This document shows, piece after piece, positions 11,057-20,436 of a stretch of 64,000 nucleotides of DNA. This stretch comes from Vibrio gelatinilyticus (GTDB lineage Bacteria; Pseudomonadota; Gammaproteobacteria; Enterobacterales; Vibrionaceae). The position numbers and the translations under genes are program-made. Under the pieces are notes generated by a model, which saw only the letters and a list, made by a program, of their open reading frames with translations, ran no database searches and was not told the origin of the DNA. Location of the stretch: the NCBI RefSeq assembly GCF_022836845.1, contig NZ_JAJNNZ010000012.1, positions 1 to 64,000 of the forward strand. The letters run 5' to 3'. Every line of letters begins with the position of its first letter. Position 1 is the first letter of the stretch.

Positions 11057-11503
11057 ATGCCAGAATCTAAGAAAAAAGCGCTAGGCATCCTAGCCATTGC
11101 AGGGGTTGAGCCATACCAAGAGAAAGCAGGTGAAGAGTACATGTCACCTGAGCAACTGGCTCATTTTAGAACAATTTTAGACGCTTGGCGCAACCAACTT
11201 AGGGAAGAAGTTGATCGTACTGTGCATCACATGCAAGACGAAGCCGCGAACTTTCCTGACCCGGTTGACAGAGCTTCACAAGAAGAAGAATTTAGCTTGG
11301 AATTGCGTAACCGCGATCGTGAGCGTCGATTGATCAAAAAGATCGAAAAAACGCTGACCAAAATCGAAGACGACGATTTCGGTTTTTGTGAGTCGTGTGG
11401 TATCGAAATCGGTATCCGCCGCTTAGAAGCTCGCCCAACGGCTGATCTTTGTATTGACTGCAAAACACTTGCGGAAATCAAAGAAAGACAGATGCAAGGC
11501 TAA
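11057..11503 (+). CDS. dksA: RNA polymerase-binding transcription factor DksA
   Basis: DksA binds the RNA polymerase secondary channel and works with ppGpp to repress rRNA promoters and activate amino-acid promoters. The 148-residue protein shows the coiled-coil hairpin (about 35-105) with tip residues DPVDRA (Asp68, Asp71) and a four-cysteine zinc finger (Cys111, Cys114, Cys132, Cys135). The C-terminal half is nearly identical to E. coli DksA. It has its own promoter and a terminator directly after the stop, although gluQ follows after 81 nt. Confidence 0.98.
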   Translation: MPESKKKALGILAIAGVEPYQEKAGEEYMSPEQLAHFRTILDAWRNQLREEVDRTVHHMQDEAANFPDPVDRASQEEEFSLELRNRDRERRLIKKIEKTLTKIEDDDFGFCESCGIEIGIRRLEARPTADLCIDCKTLAEIKERQMQG

Positions 11504-11504
11504 A

Positions 11505-11534
11505 AAAAGAAAAGGGAGCAAAGCTCCCTTTTTT
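11505..11534 (+). terminator. Rho-independent terminator after dksA
   Basis: A 9-bp stem (AAAGGGAGC / GCTCCCTTT) with a 3-nt loop is followed by a T-run immediately after dksA. Confidence 0.85.
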
Positions 11535-11584
11535 GATCATGTACCTTCACCCGTTTATTTCGCTAACAATACCCATCTAACATT

Positions 11585-12472
11585 ATGTACATTGGTAGAT
11601 TCGCTCCCTCACCTTCTGGTCCTTTACACTTCGGTTCATTGATTGCCGCACTCGGTAGCTATTTTCAAGCGCGGGCGAATCAAGGCAAGTGGTTAGTTCG
11701 AATAGAAGACATTGATCCTCCGCGAGAAGTTGCCGGTGCAGCAGAGCTTATTTTAAAAACCTTAAAAGTCTACCACCTGCATTGGGACGATGAGGTTCTT
11801 TACCAAAGTCAGCGACTCAACCATTATCAAGCACAAATCGATCAGTGGTTAGAGCAAGGTCAGGCATATTTATGCCAATGTACCCGAAAACAGATCAAAG
11901 AAGCCGGTGGTTACTATCTCGGTACCTGCCGAAGTAAGCAGCTTAGCGGCGTTACAAATTGCGCGGTAAGACTGCGCATGCTTCACCCTGTTGAGTCGTT
12001 TGAAGACCAAAAGCACGGTACGATGACAATACCTACGCCCTTGGCTCAAGAAGACTTTATTATTAAACGTCGCGATGGCCTATTTGCATATAACCTTGCA
12101 GTGGTGCTTGATGACATCTACCAGGGTGTCACTGAAGTAGTGCGTGGCGCAGATTTAATTGAACCGACGGGGCGACAGATGAGTTTGTATCAAACTCTCG
12201 GTCAAACACCGGTTAGCTATATCCATTTGCCGTTAGCAATAGACAAGAATGGCAATAAACTGTCAAAACAAAATCATGCCACTGCCATCGATTTAGGCAA
12301 TCCAAAACCGACACTGCTTAATGCTATGGCGTTTTTAGGGTTTAAAATAGACAATGACGTAGGCGCGTTATCAATAGAAAAAATATTGGCTTGGGGAGTG
12401 AAAAACTGGCAAATAAATCAACTGCCAGACGCACTCAATATCATACCAAGATTCTCAAACGCCCCTCTCTAG
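11585..12472 (+). CDS. gluQ: Glutamyl-Q tRNA(Asp) synthetase
   Basis: This 295-residue truncated class I glutamyl-tRNA synthetase lacks the anticodon-binding domain. It charges glutamate onto queuosine at position 34 of tRNA(Asp). The HIGH-equivalent is PSGPLHFGS near the N-terminus and the KMSKS-equivalent is KLSKQ. The zinc site appears as CQC followed by YYLGTC. It lies directly downstream of dksA, the conserved location in gamma-proteobacteria. Expression may depend on read-through of the dksA terminator, a coupling described for Shigella. Confidence 0.95.
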   Translation: MYIGRFAPSPSGPLHFGSLIAALGSYFQARANQGKWLVRIEDIDPPREVAGAAELILKTLKVYHLHWDDEVLYQSQRLNHYQAQIDQWLEQGQAYLCQCTRKQIKEAGGYYLGTCRSKQLSGVTNCAVRLRMLHPVESFEDQKHGTMTIPTPLAQEDFIIKRRDGLFAYNLAVVLDDIYQGVTEVVRGADLIEPTGRQMSLYQTLGQTPVSYIHLPLAIDKNGNKLSKQNHATAIDLGNPKPTLLNAMAFLGFKIDNDVGALSIEKILAWGVKNWQINQLPDALNIIPRFSNAPL

Positions 12473-12556
12473 GCTATTATTAGCGGCAAAATTCAAGTGA
12501 TAGGCGCTTAACTGGCCGAACACAAACGGCTCATTAATTGCCTCAATTGCGTTAAG

Positions 12557-13918
12557 ATGATGAATAAAATAGAAAAATCACAGCACACTCACAATACCTA
12601 TGACGATATTGATCTGCAGGTCTATGGCCGCGAAGAACACAATATTTCGCGCAAGCAGATCAGCGACAATGCTTTAAAAGTACTCTATCGACTAAATGGA
12701 GCGGGTTTTGATGCCTTTCTTGTCGGTGGAGGTGTCCGAGATCTGCTGCTTGATGGCCATCCAAAAGATTTCGACATCGCGACCAATGCAACACCTGAAG
12801 AAATCAAAAAACTGTTTCGTAATTGCCGTCTAATTGGCAGACGGTTCAGATTGGCTCATATTATGTTCGGTCGCGATATTATCGAAGTCGCGACGTTCCG
12901 TGGTCATCACCAAGATACTGAAAAAAACATCTCTCAGCAGTCGAAAGAGGGTATGCTGCTTCGCGACAATGTCTACGGCACAATCGACGAAGATGCAGAA
13001 CGTCGTGATTTCTCCATCAATGCAATGTACTACAACATTGCCGACTACAGTATCCACGACTACGCGGGTGGTATTGAGGATCTCAATGACAAACTGATTC
13101 GCCTGATCGGCGATCCAGAAACACGATACCGTGAAGATCCTGTTCGTATGCTGCGCGCGATTCGTTTTGCCGCGAAGCTAGATTTTGACATCGAGGAAGA
13201 CACGGCAGATCCAATCGAGCAATTGGCGCCGCTACTTAGGGATATTCCATCAGCGCGCCTATTTGAAGAATCTTTGAAATTGCTTCAATCTGGCCAAGGT
13301 TTAGAAACCTACCATTTGATGAGAGAGTACAATCTATTTCAGCAGCTATTTCCAACCGTAGCGCAACAGTTTACCGAAGACTACTCTTCACCAACAGAAG
13401 AAATGCTCGATCTGGTACTAGACTCTACCGACCTTCGCATTGAGGAAGGCAAGCGCATCAACCCTGCCTTTATGTTTGCAGCGATCTTATGGTACCCAAT
13501 GACGGAGTGCGCCAAGCAGTTGATGGAAACTCGCCAGTTATCTGAATACGACGCCATCATGGAAGCCAGCAACATCATCCTTGATGAGCAGGTTAAATCT
13601 ATCGCCATTCCTCGTCGTCATACCGCAACCATTCGCGAGATCTGGCAGTTACAACAGAGATTATCTCGCCGAACCGGAAAACGAGCCTACCGACTCATGG
13701 AGCTCAATAAATTCCGAGCTGGTTACGATTTCTTAGAAATGCGTGGCGAGGTCGAAAAAGGCGAAACAGAAGAATTGGCCAAGTGGTGGAATACATTCCA
13801 GAACGCTGGCCGTAATATGCGTCAAGCCATGGTAAGCGACCTCGGTAGTAGCGGTAGTAAATCGGGCTACCGACGTCGCAGAAATCCACGCTCGAAAAAG
13901 GCAAAGAGCAGCCAATGA
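12557..13918 (+). CDS. pcnB: Poly(A) polymerase I
   Basis: PcnB adds 3' poly(A) tails that promote RNA decay. The 453-residue product has the class II nucleotidyltransferase core with LVGGGVRD and the metal-binding DFD, a central RNA-binding region, and the basic C-terminal tail typical of PcnB ([18 protein letters not shown]). The start is uncertain: an ATG-ATG lies at 12557, but the frame stays open back to 12512 and the E. coli gene uses a non-AUG start. The stop overlaps folK by 4 nt. Confidence 0.93.
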   Translation: MMNKIEKSQHTHNTYDDIDLQVYGREEHNISRKQISDNALKVLYRLNGAGFDAFLVGGGVRDLLLDGHPKDFDIATNATPEEIKKLFRNCRLIGRRFRLAHIMFGRDIIEVATFRGHHQDTEKNISQQSKEGMLLRDNVYGTIDEDAERRDFSINAMYYNIADYSIHDYAGGIEDLNDKLIRLIGDPETRYREDPVRMLRAIRFAAKLDFDIEEDTADPIEQLAPLLRDIPSARLFEESLKLLQSGQGLETYHLMREYNLFQQLFPTVAQQFTEDYSSPTEEMLDLVLDSTDLRIEEGKRINPAFMFAAILWYPMTECAKQLMETRQLSEYDAIMEASNIILDEQVKSIAIPRRHTATIREIWQLQQRLSRRTGKRAYRLMELNKFRAGYDFLEMRGEVEKGETEELAKWWNTFQNAGRNMRQAMVSDLGSSGSKSGYRRRRNPRSKKAKSSQ

Positions 13919-14427
13919 TTTCCTGTTTCATTGCCGTGGGCAGCAATGTGTCTGACCCCGTTTCACAAGCTAACGAAGCGATCGCAGCATTACACTTACT
14001 GCCCAACAGTGAGTGGATTGCCAGTTCGTCGCTCTATTGTAGTCGACCAATGGGTCCTCAAGACCAACCCGATTACATCAATGCTGTTGTGGAAATTAAA
14101 ACCCAATTAACGCCTCTTGAACTGCTCGATTGCACGCAACGGATCGAACTAGAGCAAGGGCGTGTCCGTAAAGATGAGAGATGGGGCCCAAGAACTCTGG
14201 ATCTGGATATTATTCTTTACGGCAATGAGGTGATCGATTCCGAACGTCTTACTGTTCCTCACTATGGAATGAAAGAGCGCGAGTTTGTGCTCTACCCGCT
14301 CGCTGAAATCGCACCAAGTTTACAACTACCTGACGGGACTCAACTCGCTGAACTGCTCAAAGAAGTGGATCGCAACGGGTTAAGCGTATGGCCAATAGAG
14401 CCATCCCCAAGTAAGGAACTAAAATGA
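13915..14427 (+). CDS. folK: 6-hydroxymethyl-7,8-dihydropterin pyrophosphokinase (HPPK), copy 1
   Basis: This 170-residue folate-pathway enzyme transfers pyrophosphate from ATP to hydroxymethyl-dihydropterin. Signature elements are FIAVGSNV at the N-terminus, PDYINAVV, and [15 protein letters not shown] in the substrate loop. It overlaps pcnB (ATGA) upstream and panB (ATGA) downstream, so pcnB-folK-panB form a tightly coupled unit. A second folK lies at 27362-27844. This copy has the canonical [10 protein letters not shown] loop and is the positional ortholog of E. coli folK. Confidence 0.95.
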   Translation: MISCFIAVGSNVSDPVSQANEAIAALHLLPNSEWIASSSLYCSRPMGPQDQPDYINAVVEIKTQLTPLELLDCTQRIELEQGRVRKDERWGPRTLDLDIILYGNEVIDSERLTVPHYGMKEREFVLYPLAEIAPSLQLPDGTQLAELLKEVDRNGLSVWPIEPSPSKELK

Positions 14428-15218
14428 AAAAAATCACCATAAATGATCTTATGAAGTGGAAAAAAGAAGGACGCAAATTTGCGACTTCTACCGCTTATGA
14501 TGCAAGTTTTTCTTCGCTATTCGAAAGCCAGAGCATGCCGCTACTGCTAGTCGGTGATTCGCTTGGAATGGTACTTCAAGGGAAAAACGATACGCTTGCT
14601 GTAACTGTCGATGAAATTGCATATCACACGCGCTGTGTGCGTGCAGGAAGCCCAAACTGCTTATTAATGGCTGATATGCCGTTTATGAGTTACTCGACGC
14701 CTGAGCAGGCATGCATGAACGCAGCGACGCTGATGCAAGCAGGTGCTAACATGGTCAAGCTTGAAGGCAGTGACTGGTTGGTGGATACCGTACGTATGCT
14801 AACTGAACGCGCTGTTCCTGTCTGTGCACACCTTGGTTTGACACCTCAGAGCGTGAATATTTTTGGTGGTTATAAGGTTCAAGGCCGCGATCAGAAAAAT
14901 GCCGACAAGATGGTTCGTGATGCTCTTGCTTTGCAAGATGCTGGCGCACAAATCATCTTGCTTGAGTGCGTTCCAGCAGAATTGGCGCAACGCATTACTG
15001 AAGCATTAGACGTGCCTGTTATCGGCATTGGTGCAGGTAATGTAACCGATGGCCAGATCTTAGTAATGCATGATATGTTCGGCATTTCAGCGAACTATAT
15101 GCCTAAGTTCTCGAAAAACTTCCTAGAAGAAACCGGTGACATGCGAAAAGCAGTGGCAAAATATATTGCCGATGTTGAAAGCGGAGCGTTCCCTGACGAC
15201 GCTCACACGATTGCCTAG
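14424..15218 (+). CDS. panB: 3-methyl-2-oxobutanoate hydroxymethyltransferase
   Basis: PanB makes ketopantoate from alpha-ketoisovalerate and methylene-THF, the first step of pantothenate/CoA synthesis. The 264-residue protein has the TIM-barrel motifs [19 protein letters not shown], and the [18 protein letters not shown] segment. Its start overlaps folK by 4 nt and panC follows after 8 nt. Linking a folate gene to panB makes sense because PanB consumes a folate one-carbon unit. Confidence 0.97.
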   Translation: MKKITINDLMKWKKEGRKFATSTAYDASFSSLFESQSMPLLLVGDSLGMVLQGKNDTLAVTVDEIAYHTRCVRAGSPNCLLMADMPFMSYSTPEQACMNAATLMQAGANMVKLEGSDWLVDTVRMLTERAVPVCAHLGLTPQSVNIFGGYKVQGRDQKNADKMVRDALALQDAGAQIILLECVPAELAQRITEALDVPVIGIGAGNVTDGQILVMHDMFGISANYMPKFSKNFLEETGDMRKAVAKYIADVESGAFPDDAHTIA

Positions 15219-15226
15219 GGGGCGCT

Positions 15227-16120
15227 ATGCACACTTTTGCTGACATTGCTGAGCTTAGGGCACAAATCGCTCAATTTAAACGAGAACAGCGCCGTATCGC
15301 GTTTGTTCCGACTATGGGTAATCTACACGATGGGCATTTGACTCTAGTGCGAAAAGCGCGTGAGTATGCTGATGTGGTTGTTGCCAGCATTTTTGTCAAC
15401 CCAATGCAATTTGATCGTGCTGACGACCTCAACAATTACCCTCGAACGCTTGAAGAAGATCTCAGCAAGCTGAATTTAGAAGGCGTAGATGTGGTGTTCA
15501 CCCCCACACCTGAGGTGATGTACCCAAAAGGGCTTGATAAGCAAACATTTGTTGAAGTTCCGGGGATCTCAACGATGTTAGAAGGTGCATCGCGTCCAGG
15601 TCACTTTCGTGGGGTCTCAACTATTGTTGCTAAGCTGTTCAATATTGTTCAGCCAGACGTTGCCTGTTTTGGTGAAAAAGATTACCAGCAACTGGCCTTG
15701 ATCCGTCAAATGACCGAAGATCTTGCAATGAACATCGAGATTGTCGGTGTCGCAACGGTACGTGAACTTGACGGCTTAGCAATGAGTTCTCGCAATGGCT
15801 ATCTAACCATGGACGAGCGTCAACGCGCTCCTGTATTAGCAAAGACAATGCGTTGGATCAGTAGTGCCATCCGGGGTGGACGTGACGATTACAATTCCGT
15901 TATCGAAGACGCTGAAGATCAGCTAAGAGCGGCCGATCTTCAACCCGATGAAATATTTATTCGTGATGCGAAAACCTTGCAACCTATCACAGCCAACTCT
16001 ACTCAAGCGGTCATTTTGATGTCTGCCTACCTAGGTAAAGCTCGTCTGATCGACAACCAAGTTTTGGATCTAGCGCCTGTTGCGACCGACAGTGAACAAG
16101 AAACTCAAGCGAACGAATAA
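15227..16120 (+). CDS. panC: Pantothenate synthetase (pantoate--beta-alanine ligase)
   Basis: PanC condenses pantoate and beta-alanine with ATP. The 297-residue protein has the HIGH-like motif in [14 protein letters not shown], the substrate segment [16 protein letters not shown] and the KMSKS-like MSSRNGYL. It ends the pcnB-folK-panBC operon and is followed by a clear terminator. No panD lies in the window. Confidence 0.97.
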   Translation: MHTFADIAELRAQIAQFKREQRRIAFVPTMGNLHDGHLTLVRKAREYADVVVASIFVNPMQFDRADDLNNYPRTLEEDLSKLNLEGVDVVFTPTPEVMYPKGLDKQTFVEVPGISTMLEGASRPGHFRGVSTIVAKLFNIVQPDVACFGEKDYQQLALIRQMTEDLAMNIEIVGVATVRELDGLAMSSRNGYLTMDERQRAPVLAKTMRWISSAIRGGRDDYNSVIEDAEDQLRAADLQPDEIFIRDAKTLQPITANSTQAVILMSAYLGKARLIDNQVLDLAPVATDSEQETQANE

Positions 16121-16158
16121 CAGAGATCAATGCGTTAACTACCCAACGCTTTAAAAAC

Positions 16159-16187
16159 TAAAAAAGCCCGCGTATGGGCTTTTTTTA
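16159..16187 (+). terminator. Terminator after panC, probably bidirectional
   Basis: A 9-bp stem (AAAAAGCCC / GGGCTTTTT) is followed by a T-run on the plus strand. The A-rich left arm also gives a U-run for the convergent chemoreceptor gene on the minus strand. Confidence 0.85.
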
Positions 16188-16207
16188 TGTCTATATTCGT
16201 GTCAGCA

Positions 16208-17464
16208 TTACACCTTGAAAGATTGGATCTTACCGTCAAGCTCTTCTGCATTACTTTGCATTATTTCCGATGTTTCTAGTAACTCAGTCACCACCACGAC
16301 AGAGGCTTCTACCAGCTCCCTAACATTCGTCAGGTTTTGGTTCATCTCTTCCGCCACACTACTTTGCTGACCCGCAGCGGTGGCTATTTGGAAATTCATA
16401 TCATTAATCTGATGCACTTGCGAAACAATGCCATCCAGCTCTGTTCCCGCATTGGTGACCAGATCGACCCCTTCCGCGGCTTCAACTACGCTTTTCTCCA
16501 TCAACTCTACCGCTGAGTTAGCGCTATTTTGCAGCTGAGTAATCATTTCTTGTATTTCAACAGTCGCTTGTTGGGTGCGCTGTGCAAGGTTACGAACTTC
16601 GTCTGCGACCACAGCAAAGCCTCGACCAGCTTCGCCCGCTCGCGCCGCTTCTATGGCTGCATTAAGTGCCAGTAGATTGGTTTGCTCTGAGATGCCTTGA
16701 ATAGTGCCAACGACACTGCCAATAGAATCCACTCGTTCTTCAACTTGGTTTACGGCTTGAGCCGACGCTGCAATGTCATTAGACAGTTCGTTCATCTTCG
16801 TCACTGTACCTTGCACAAAGCGCTGGCCTGTACCTGCTTGCTCTGACGCTTGCTCCGTCAATTGTGATGCACTTTGAGCGTGATCAGCAACCGTTTGAAC
16901 CGTAGAACTCATTTCACTCATAGCGGTGGCAAGCTGGTCAATTTCATTAAACTCTTCTTGCGCCGATTCTTTGGTCTCAGACATACTCAAAGTCATGACT
17001 TCAGTAAGTGAAAACAATTCCTGTGAGGTCGATACCTGCATTTTTATTACATCATGAAGTTGAATTCGTGTGCGCTCAAGCTCGCGAGCAACGTCACCAT
17101 ATTCATCTTTGCAATCCATCTCGATTGACTGTGACAAGTCCTTGTCTGCCATACGCTTGATGGAGTCACTCAAATATTGTGTTTGACGCAACATAATGCG
17201 AGCCGCCGCGATGAGCAGAACCACAAACAAGACAATCATCAAAGCCGTTTGCCAAGCTACCTGAACCAGATACGCTTCATAGTGTTGCTGAGCCACTTCG
17301 ACATTTTGCGTTGCTGCCAATAATGAGTCATAGAACGTGCTCGCATCCCAAAGCTGTTTGCCAATCAGTAGCACAGTACTAAATACCATTAGTATGACCA
17401 TTTTAGGAACGAGACGAATATCCGTAATGATTCGCTCCCAAGGCTTAAAGACCATGGTTGTCAT
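16208..17464 (-). CDS. Methyl-accepting chemotaxis protein with minimal periplasmic loop
   Basis: The 418-residue protein is a chemoreceptor. TM1 (about 19-36) and TM2 (about 71-90) enclose only about 34 periplasmic residues, too few for a Cache or four-helix-bundle sensor. A HAMP segment (about 91-145) and a signalling coiled coil follow, with the universal hairpin tip containing EQTNLLALNAAIEAARAGE and GFAVVADEVRNLAQR. There is no C-terminal CheR-tether pentapeptide; the protein ends QSFKV. The ligand is unknown, and sensing through the membrane or via a partner protein is possible. GGAGA precedes the ATG. Confidence 0.92.
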   Translation of the reverse strand: MTTMVFKPWERIITDIRLVPKMVILMVFSTVLLIGKQLWDASTFYDSLLAATQNVEVAQQHYEAYLVQVAWQTALMIVLFVVLLIAAARIMLRQTQYLSDSIKRMADKDLSQSIEMDCKDEYGDVARELERTRIQLHDVIKMQVSTSQELFSLTEVMTLSMSETKESAQEEFNEIDQLATAMSEMSSTVQTVADHAQSASQLTEQASEQAGTGQRFVQGTVTKMNELSNDIAASAQAVNQVEERVDSIGSVVGTIQGISEQTNLLALNAAIEAARAGEAGRGFAVVADEVRNLAQRTQQATVEIQEMITQLQNSANSAVELMEKSVVEAAEGVDLVTNAGTELDGIVSQVHQINDMNFQIATAAGQQSSVAEEMNQNLTNVRELVEASVVVVTELLETSEIMQSNAEELDGKIQSFKV

Positions 17465-17860
17465 TGTTAATTCTCCATTAATTCTTATCGTTTAAGAGTA
17501 CGATTTCGATCGCCATAACTTACTCATTGCTTGCTGTGGTAATAATTAATGCAACAGCCCTGCTACAAGTTTCACTTGCCACTATTATTTATTTCGAGCC
17601 TCGTATGAAAAAACATAATATCAAAATGAAGGCTAACCCTATGTCTTAATTGACACTTACTTGGCATTTGTCCTGATATTTGTGATCTCTAGCCTATCAA
17701 CAACGTCAGTGTGCGAATATGCGTATTACTTTTTATCGACACTGTGACGTTAAACTAAAGTGATTTGTGCTCGGAGTGTATTAAGATACGATCGACTGCA
17801 CAGTTTTTACTTCTGCCCCCCCCACGCAGCCCTTCATACAGAAGCACGCATTCGCTGGGC
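17465..17860. other. Non-coding stretch between the chemoreceptor and ygiF
   Basis: No convincing gene lies here. It holds the upstream region of the chemoreceptor gene, an imperfect long inverted repeat at 17702-17751 and an 8-nt C tract at about 17816-17823. I could not identify a sigma-28 promoter in front of the chemoreceptor. Confidence 0.6.
17702..17751. repeat. Long interrupted inverted repeat
   Basis: The left arm AACGTCAGTGT (17702-17712) and right arm ACACTGTGACGTT (17739-17751) are complementary apart from a 2-nt bulge, around a 26-nt loop that itself contains AATA-TGCG-TATT. There is no T-run after it, so it is not a standard terminator. It could be an operator or a structured transcript. 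Confidence 0.5.
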
Positions 17861-17865
17861 AAACA

Positions 17866-17892
17866 AAAAAAGAGGCCCTGAGGCCTCTTTGA
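17866..17892 (-). terminator. Terminator after ygiF
   Basis: The 9-bp stem AAAGAGGCC / GGCCTCTTT with loop CTGA is followed, reading the minus strand, by seven T residues. It lies about 20 nt after the ygiF stop. Confidence 0.85.
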
Positions 17893-17910
17893 TACGTATT
17901 GACATCATGG

Positions 17911-19428
17911 CTAGGATTGCCAATATGGCTCAGCCTCTAGGCTGATTTGTCGAGTCTGTTCCATCGCGTGAAGAATCGAGTGTTCTTGACGGTTCAACCA
18001 ACGCTTAAGCTGCTCTCGCTCATCGCCCTCAAGTTTATCAACGAGTTTTTCCAATGGTTGTAACATCAATAGATCGTCGATACCCTGCAGTAAGTCGGCC
18101 CACGGCAATCGAAAACTATTGCGCTCTTGAATATCATATAAACTCGCAAAACCGACACCAGTATAGAGGTTACGCATCAATCGATATTGTTGGTCGATGT
18201 ACTCTTGTCTATTGAGTTCTTTTTCGACTGGGAAAGCTTCGACCAAGTCAGCCCAAGTTCTGGTGAGTTGTTTAACGGAAAACGGACGAATGTCACGCGA
18301 CATTTTGGTCCGCGCTTTATCATCAAGAAACGGCTGCCAGCCACGTGATAGGATCCAGCGGCTCAAATCCAACAACAAGCCAGCATAACGAGCGGAGTGG
18401 ATCAGTGTTAGCACGTCCTCTCGCTCTGGGAGATCAAGCAATTGCTCCTTAAGCTCTGAAACTAAGAATTTTCTTGCGTCCAGCTTTCTCAGTACGTGAC
18501 CTTTATCCTCGAGTAAATCTTCTAGACAATCGTAAGTCTTCAACCAAGTTAACTCTTCTTCAAGCCATTTTAGCTCCTGACGAATAATGGCACTCGCACG
18601 ACGAGGAACGATGCTGCCAAATACAGTAAGAGTTTGACGAATAAGGCTAATCGCGTTACTGATTTCGTGCAGCGCCGCTATTGATTCCTGCTCTACGTAG
18701 ATTTGCTCATGATAATGCCAATGCTCTAGCGCATGCTCAAGAGAATTGATGAAACAAGTTTCTACGGAATCATCACTTTGGGTTTCCACCAAATCCAATG
18801 TTTTGACCGGATCACCTTCATACTCCATAGCAAGACGATAGCCACGTGCCGCTTTGCTTAAGTTACCAAGGCGAACCCCACCCTCATCACTAAAATCACG
18901 GGCAAGTGTAAACAGTGCATCGGTTTGTCCCGATTTAAGCTCTAATTCGACTTCGCAAATAGGATACTCAAGCTCGCCAGAGGTCACCCGACCTACGTCG
19001 TATGCAACCTCAATCTGGCTACCATCGGGCATACCGACCAGCCATTGTTCTCGGGTAAAGTCAGTTGAAAATATAGCAACCAATTGCGACTGCAACTCCG
19101 CTATCGATTTTCCCGGCGGATAAACGTCACTAGGGTGAAGCGTGAGGTCGGGATCATTGGATGTGTGTTCGGCGTTGAATTCAGGTCGTTGGTGCAGTCC
19201 GGCAACCACACGACCAGCCGTTTTCATGGTTTGTACGTAGACCTCTTCGTAGCGTCGAATACGTAAGCCAATATCATGCTGTCGTAGCCAGTTGTCAGGC
19301 GTGTCGAAATACGTATTTCCAAGCTCTCGACAACTGTGCTGAAGTACTTTGGTTTCGGAAATCTTACGGCGTAAAATTTCTGAAAATTCAGGTGAAACAA
19401 AAAACTTCAGTTCTATCTCGGTTTCCAT
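17911..19428 (-). CDS. ygiF: Inorganic triphosphatase, CYTH-CHAD protein (YgiF family)
   Basis: The 505-residue protein joins an N-terminal CYTH domain (about 3-200), with the signature EIELK (ExExK) near residue 4, to a helical CHAD domain with conserved His residues. The E. coli relative hydrolyses inorganic triphosphate. CHAD domains bind polyphosphate. I chose the ATG of METEIELKF because it directly precedes the CYTH motif; the frame is open 75 nt further upstream. Its divergent neighbours are the DUF47-Pit phosphate uptake genes, which fits a phosphate/polyphosphate theme. Confidence 0.92.
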   Translation of the reverse strand: METEIELKFFVSPEFSEILRRKISETKVLQHSCRELGNTYFDTPDNWLRQHDIGLRIRRYEEVYVQTMKTAGRVVAGLHQRPEFNAEHTSNDPDLTLHPSDVYPPGKSIAELQSQLVAIFSTDFTREQWLVGMPDGSQIEVAYDVGRVTSGELEYPICEVELELKSGQTDALFTLARDFSDEGGVRLGNLSKAARGYRLAMEYEGDPVKTLDLVETQSDDSVETCFINSLEHALEHWHYHEQIYVEQESIAALHEISNAISLIRQTLTVFGSIVPRRASAIIRQELKWLEEELTWLKTYDCLEDLLEDKGHVLRKLDARKFLVSELKEQLLDLPEREDVLTLIHSARYAGLLLDLSRWILSRGWQPFLDDKARTKMSRDIRPFSVKQLTRTWADLVEAFPVEKELNRQEYIDQQYRLMRNLYTGVGFASLYDIQERNSFRLPWADLLQGIDDLLMLQPLEKLVDKLEGDEREQLKRWLNRQEHSILHAMEQTRQISLEAEPYWQS

Positions 19429-19634
19429 AGCGATACCTTTCAAAGACGATACCCACAGGATATTGGCAATTATCCTCATCGGCAAGAGGCAAAGATCACC
19501 CAAATGATGATCTAAAACAGTTTAAATAAGAGATTTATTAGGTTAACATGCGCGCCTTTATAGCCACCGCTCAACATTTCACCTCGAAATTGGTGTATGT
19601 TCTATTCAGGTTATATTAATAAGGTTGAACGACC

Positions 19635-20315
19635 ATGCCAGTCAATACGATTATGGGGTTATTTGCAAAGTCCCCTATTAAACCTTTGCAGCGCCACGTT
19701 GTGTGCGTAAATGAATGTTGCTCTCATCTTGTGAACTTCTTTGAAACAAGTTCTAAAGGTGATTGGGAAAAAGCGTCTGAAATCCGTGCACAAATTTCTC
19801 ATTTAGAGAAAGAAGCCGACGTATTGAAGCGCGAAATCCGCCTTAAGCTTCCTAGAGGTTTATTCTTACCTGTTGATCGCACTGATATGCTAGAGCTATT
19901 AACACAGCAGGATAAACTTGCCAACCTAGCAAAAGACATTGCTGGTCGTGTTTACGGCCGTCAACTTGTCATCCCACAACCACTACAAGAAAACTTTATT
20001 GCGTACGTAAAGCGTTGTCTTGACGCAGCAAATCAAGCTCAGAAAGTCATTAATGAGTTGGACGAACTACTAGAGACAGGCTTTAAAGGTCGCGAAGTGA
20101 CTCTTGTTGCTGAAATGATCCATCAGCTCGATGTTATCGAAGATGATACTGACGCAATGCAGATCGAACTTCGTCAACAGCTAATGGCTATCGAACATGA
20201 ACACAATCCAATTGACATCATGTTCCTCTATAAGATTCTTGAATGGGTCGGTGGTATTGCAGATCAAGCTCAGCGTGTTGGCGCTCGTCTTGAACTAATG
20301 CTATCACGCTCATAA
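19635..20315 (+). CDS. DUF47/PhoU-like phosphate transport accessory protein (TIGR00153 family)
   Basis: The 226-residue, mostly helical cytoplasmic protein belongs to the DUF47 (PhoU_div) family, which is distantly PhoU-like and typically paired with Pit transporters. Visible family features are HLEKEADVLKREIRLKLPRG and PVDRTDMLELLTQQDKLAN. It lies 121 nt upstream of the Pit gene on the same strand, and a regulatory or chaperone-like role on Pit is inferred from this constant pairing. AAGG precedes the chosen ATG by 10 nt. Confidence 0.9.
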   Translation: MPVNTIMGLFAKSPIKPLQRHVVCVNECCSHLVNFFETSSKGDWEKASEIRAQISHLEKEADVLKREIRLKLPRGLFLPVDRTDMLELLTQQDKLANLAKDIAGRVYGRQLVIPQPLQENFIAYVKRCLDAANQAQKVINELDELLETGFKGREVTLVAEMIHQLDVIEDDTDAMQIELRQQLMAIEHEHNPIDIMFLYKILEWVGGIADQAQRVGARLELMLSRS

Positions 20316-20436
20316 TTCATATGTTAACTCAATAACAAAGAGTAAGAATTCAAAGGCGTCGGTCACAAACATCATTTAGGTGTGATTAGCGTCTCGCTTA
20401 CTCCGCTTGTTATTAAAAACAAAACTAGGTATTACG

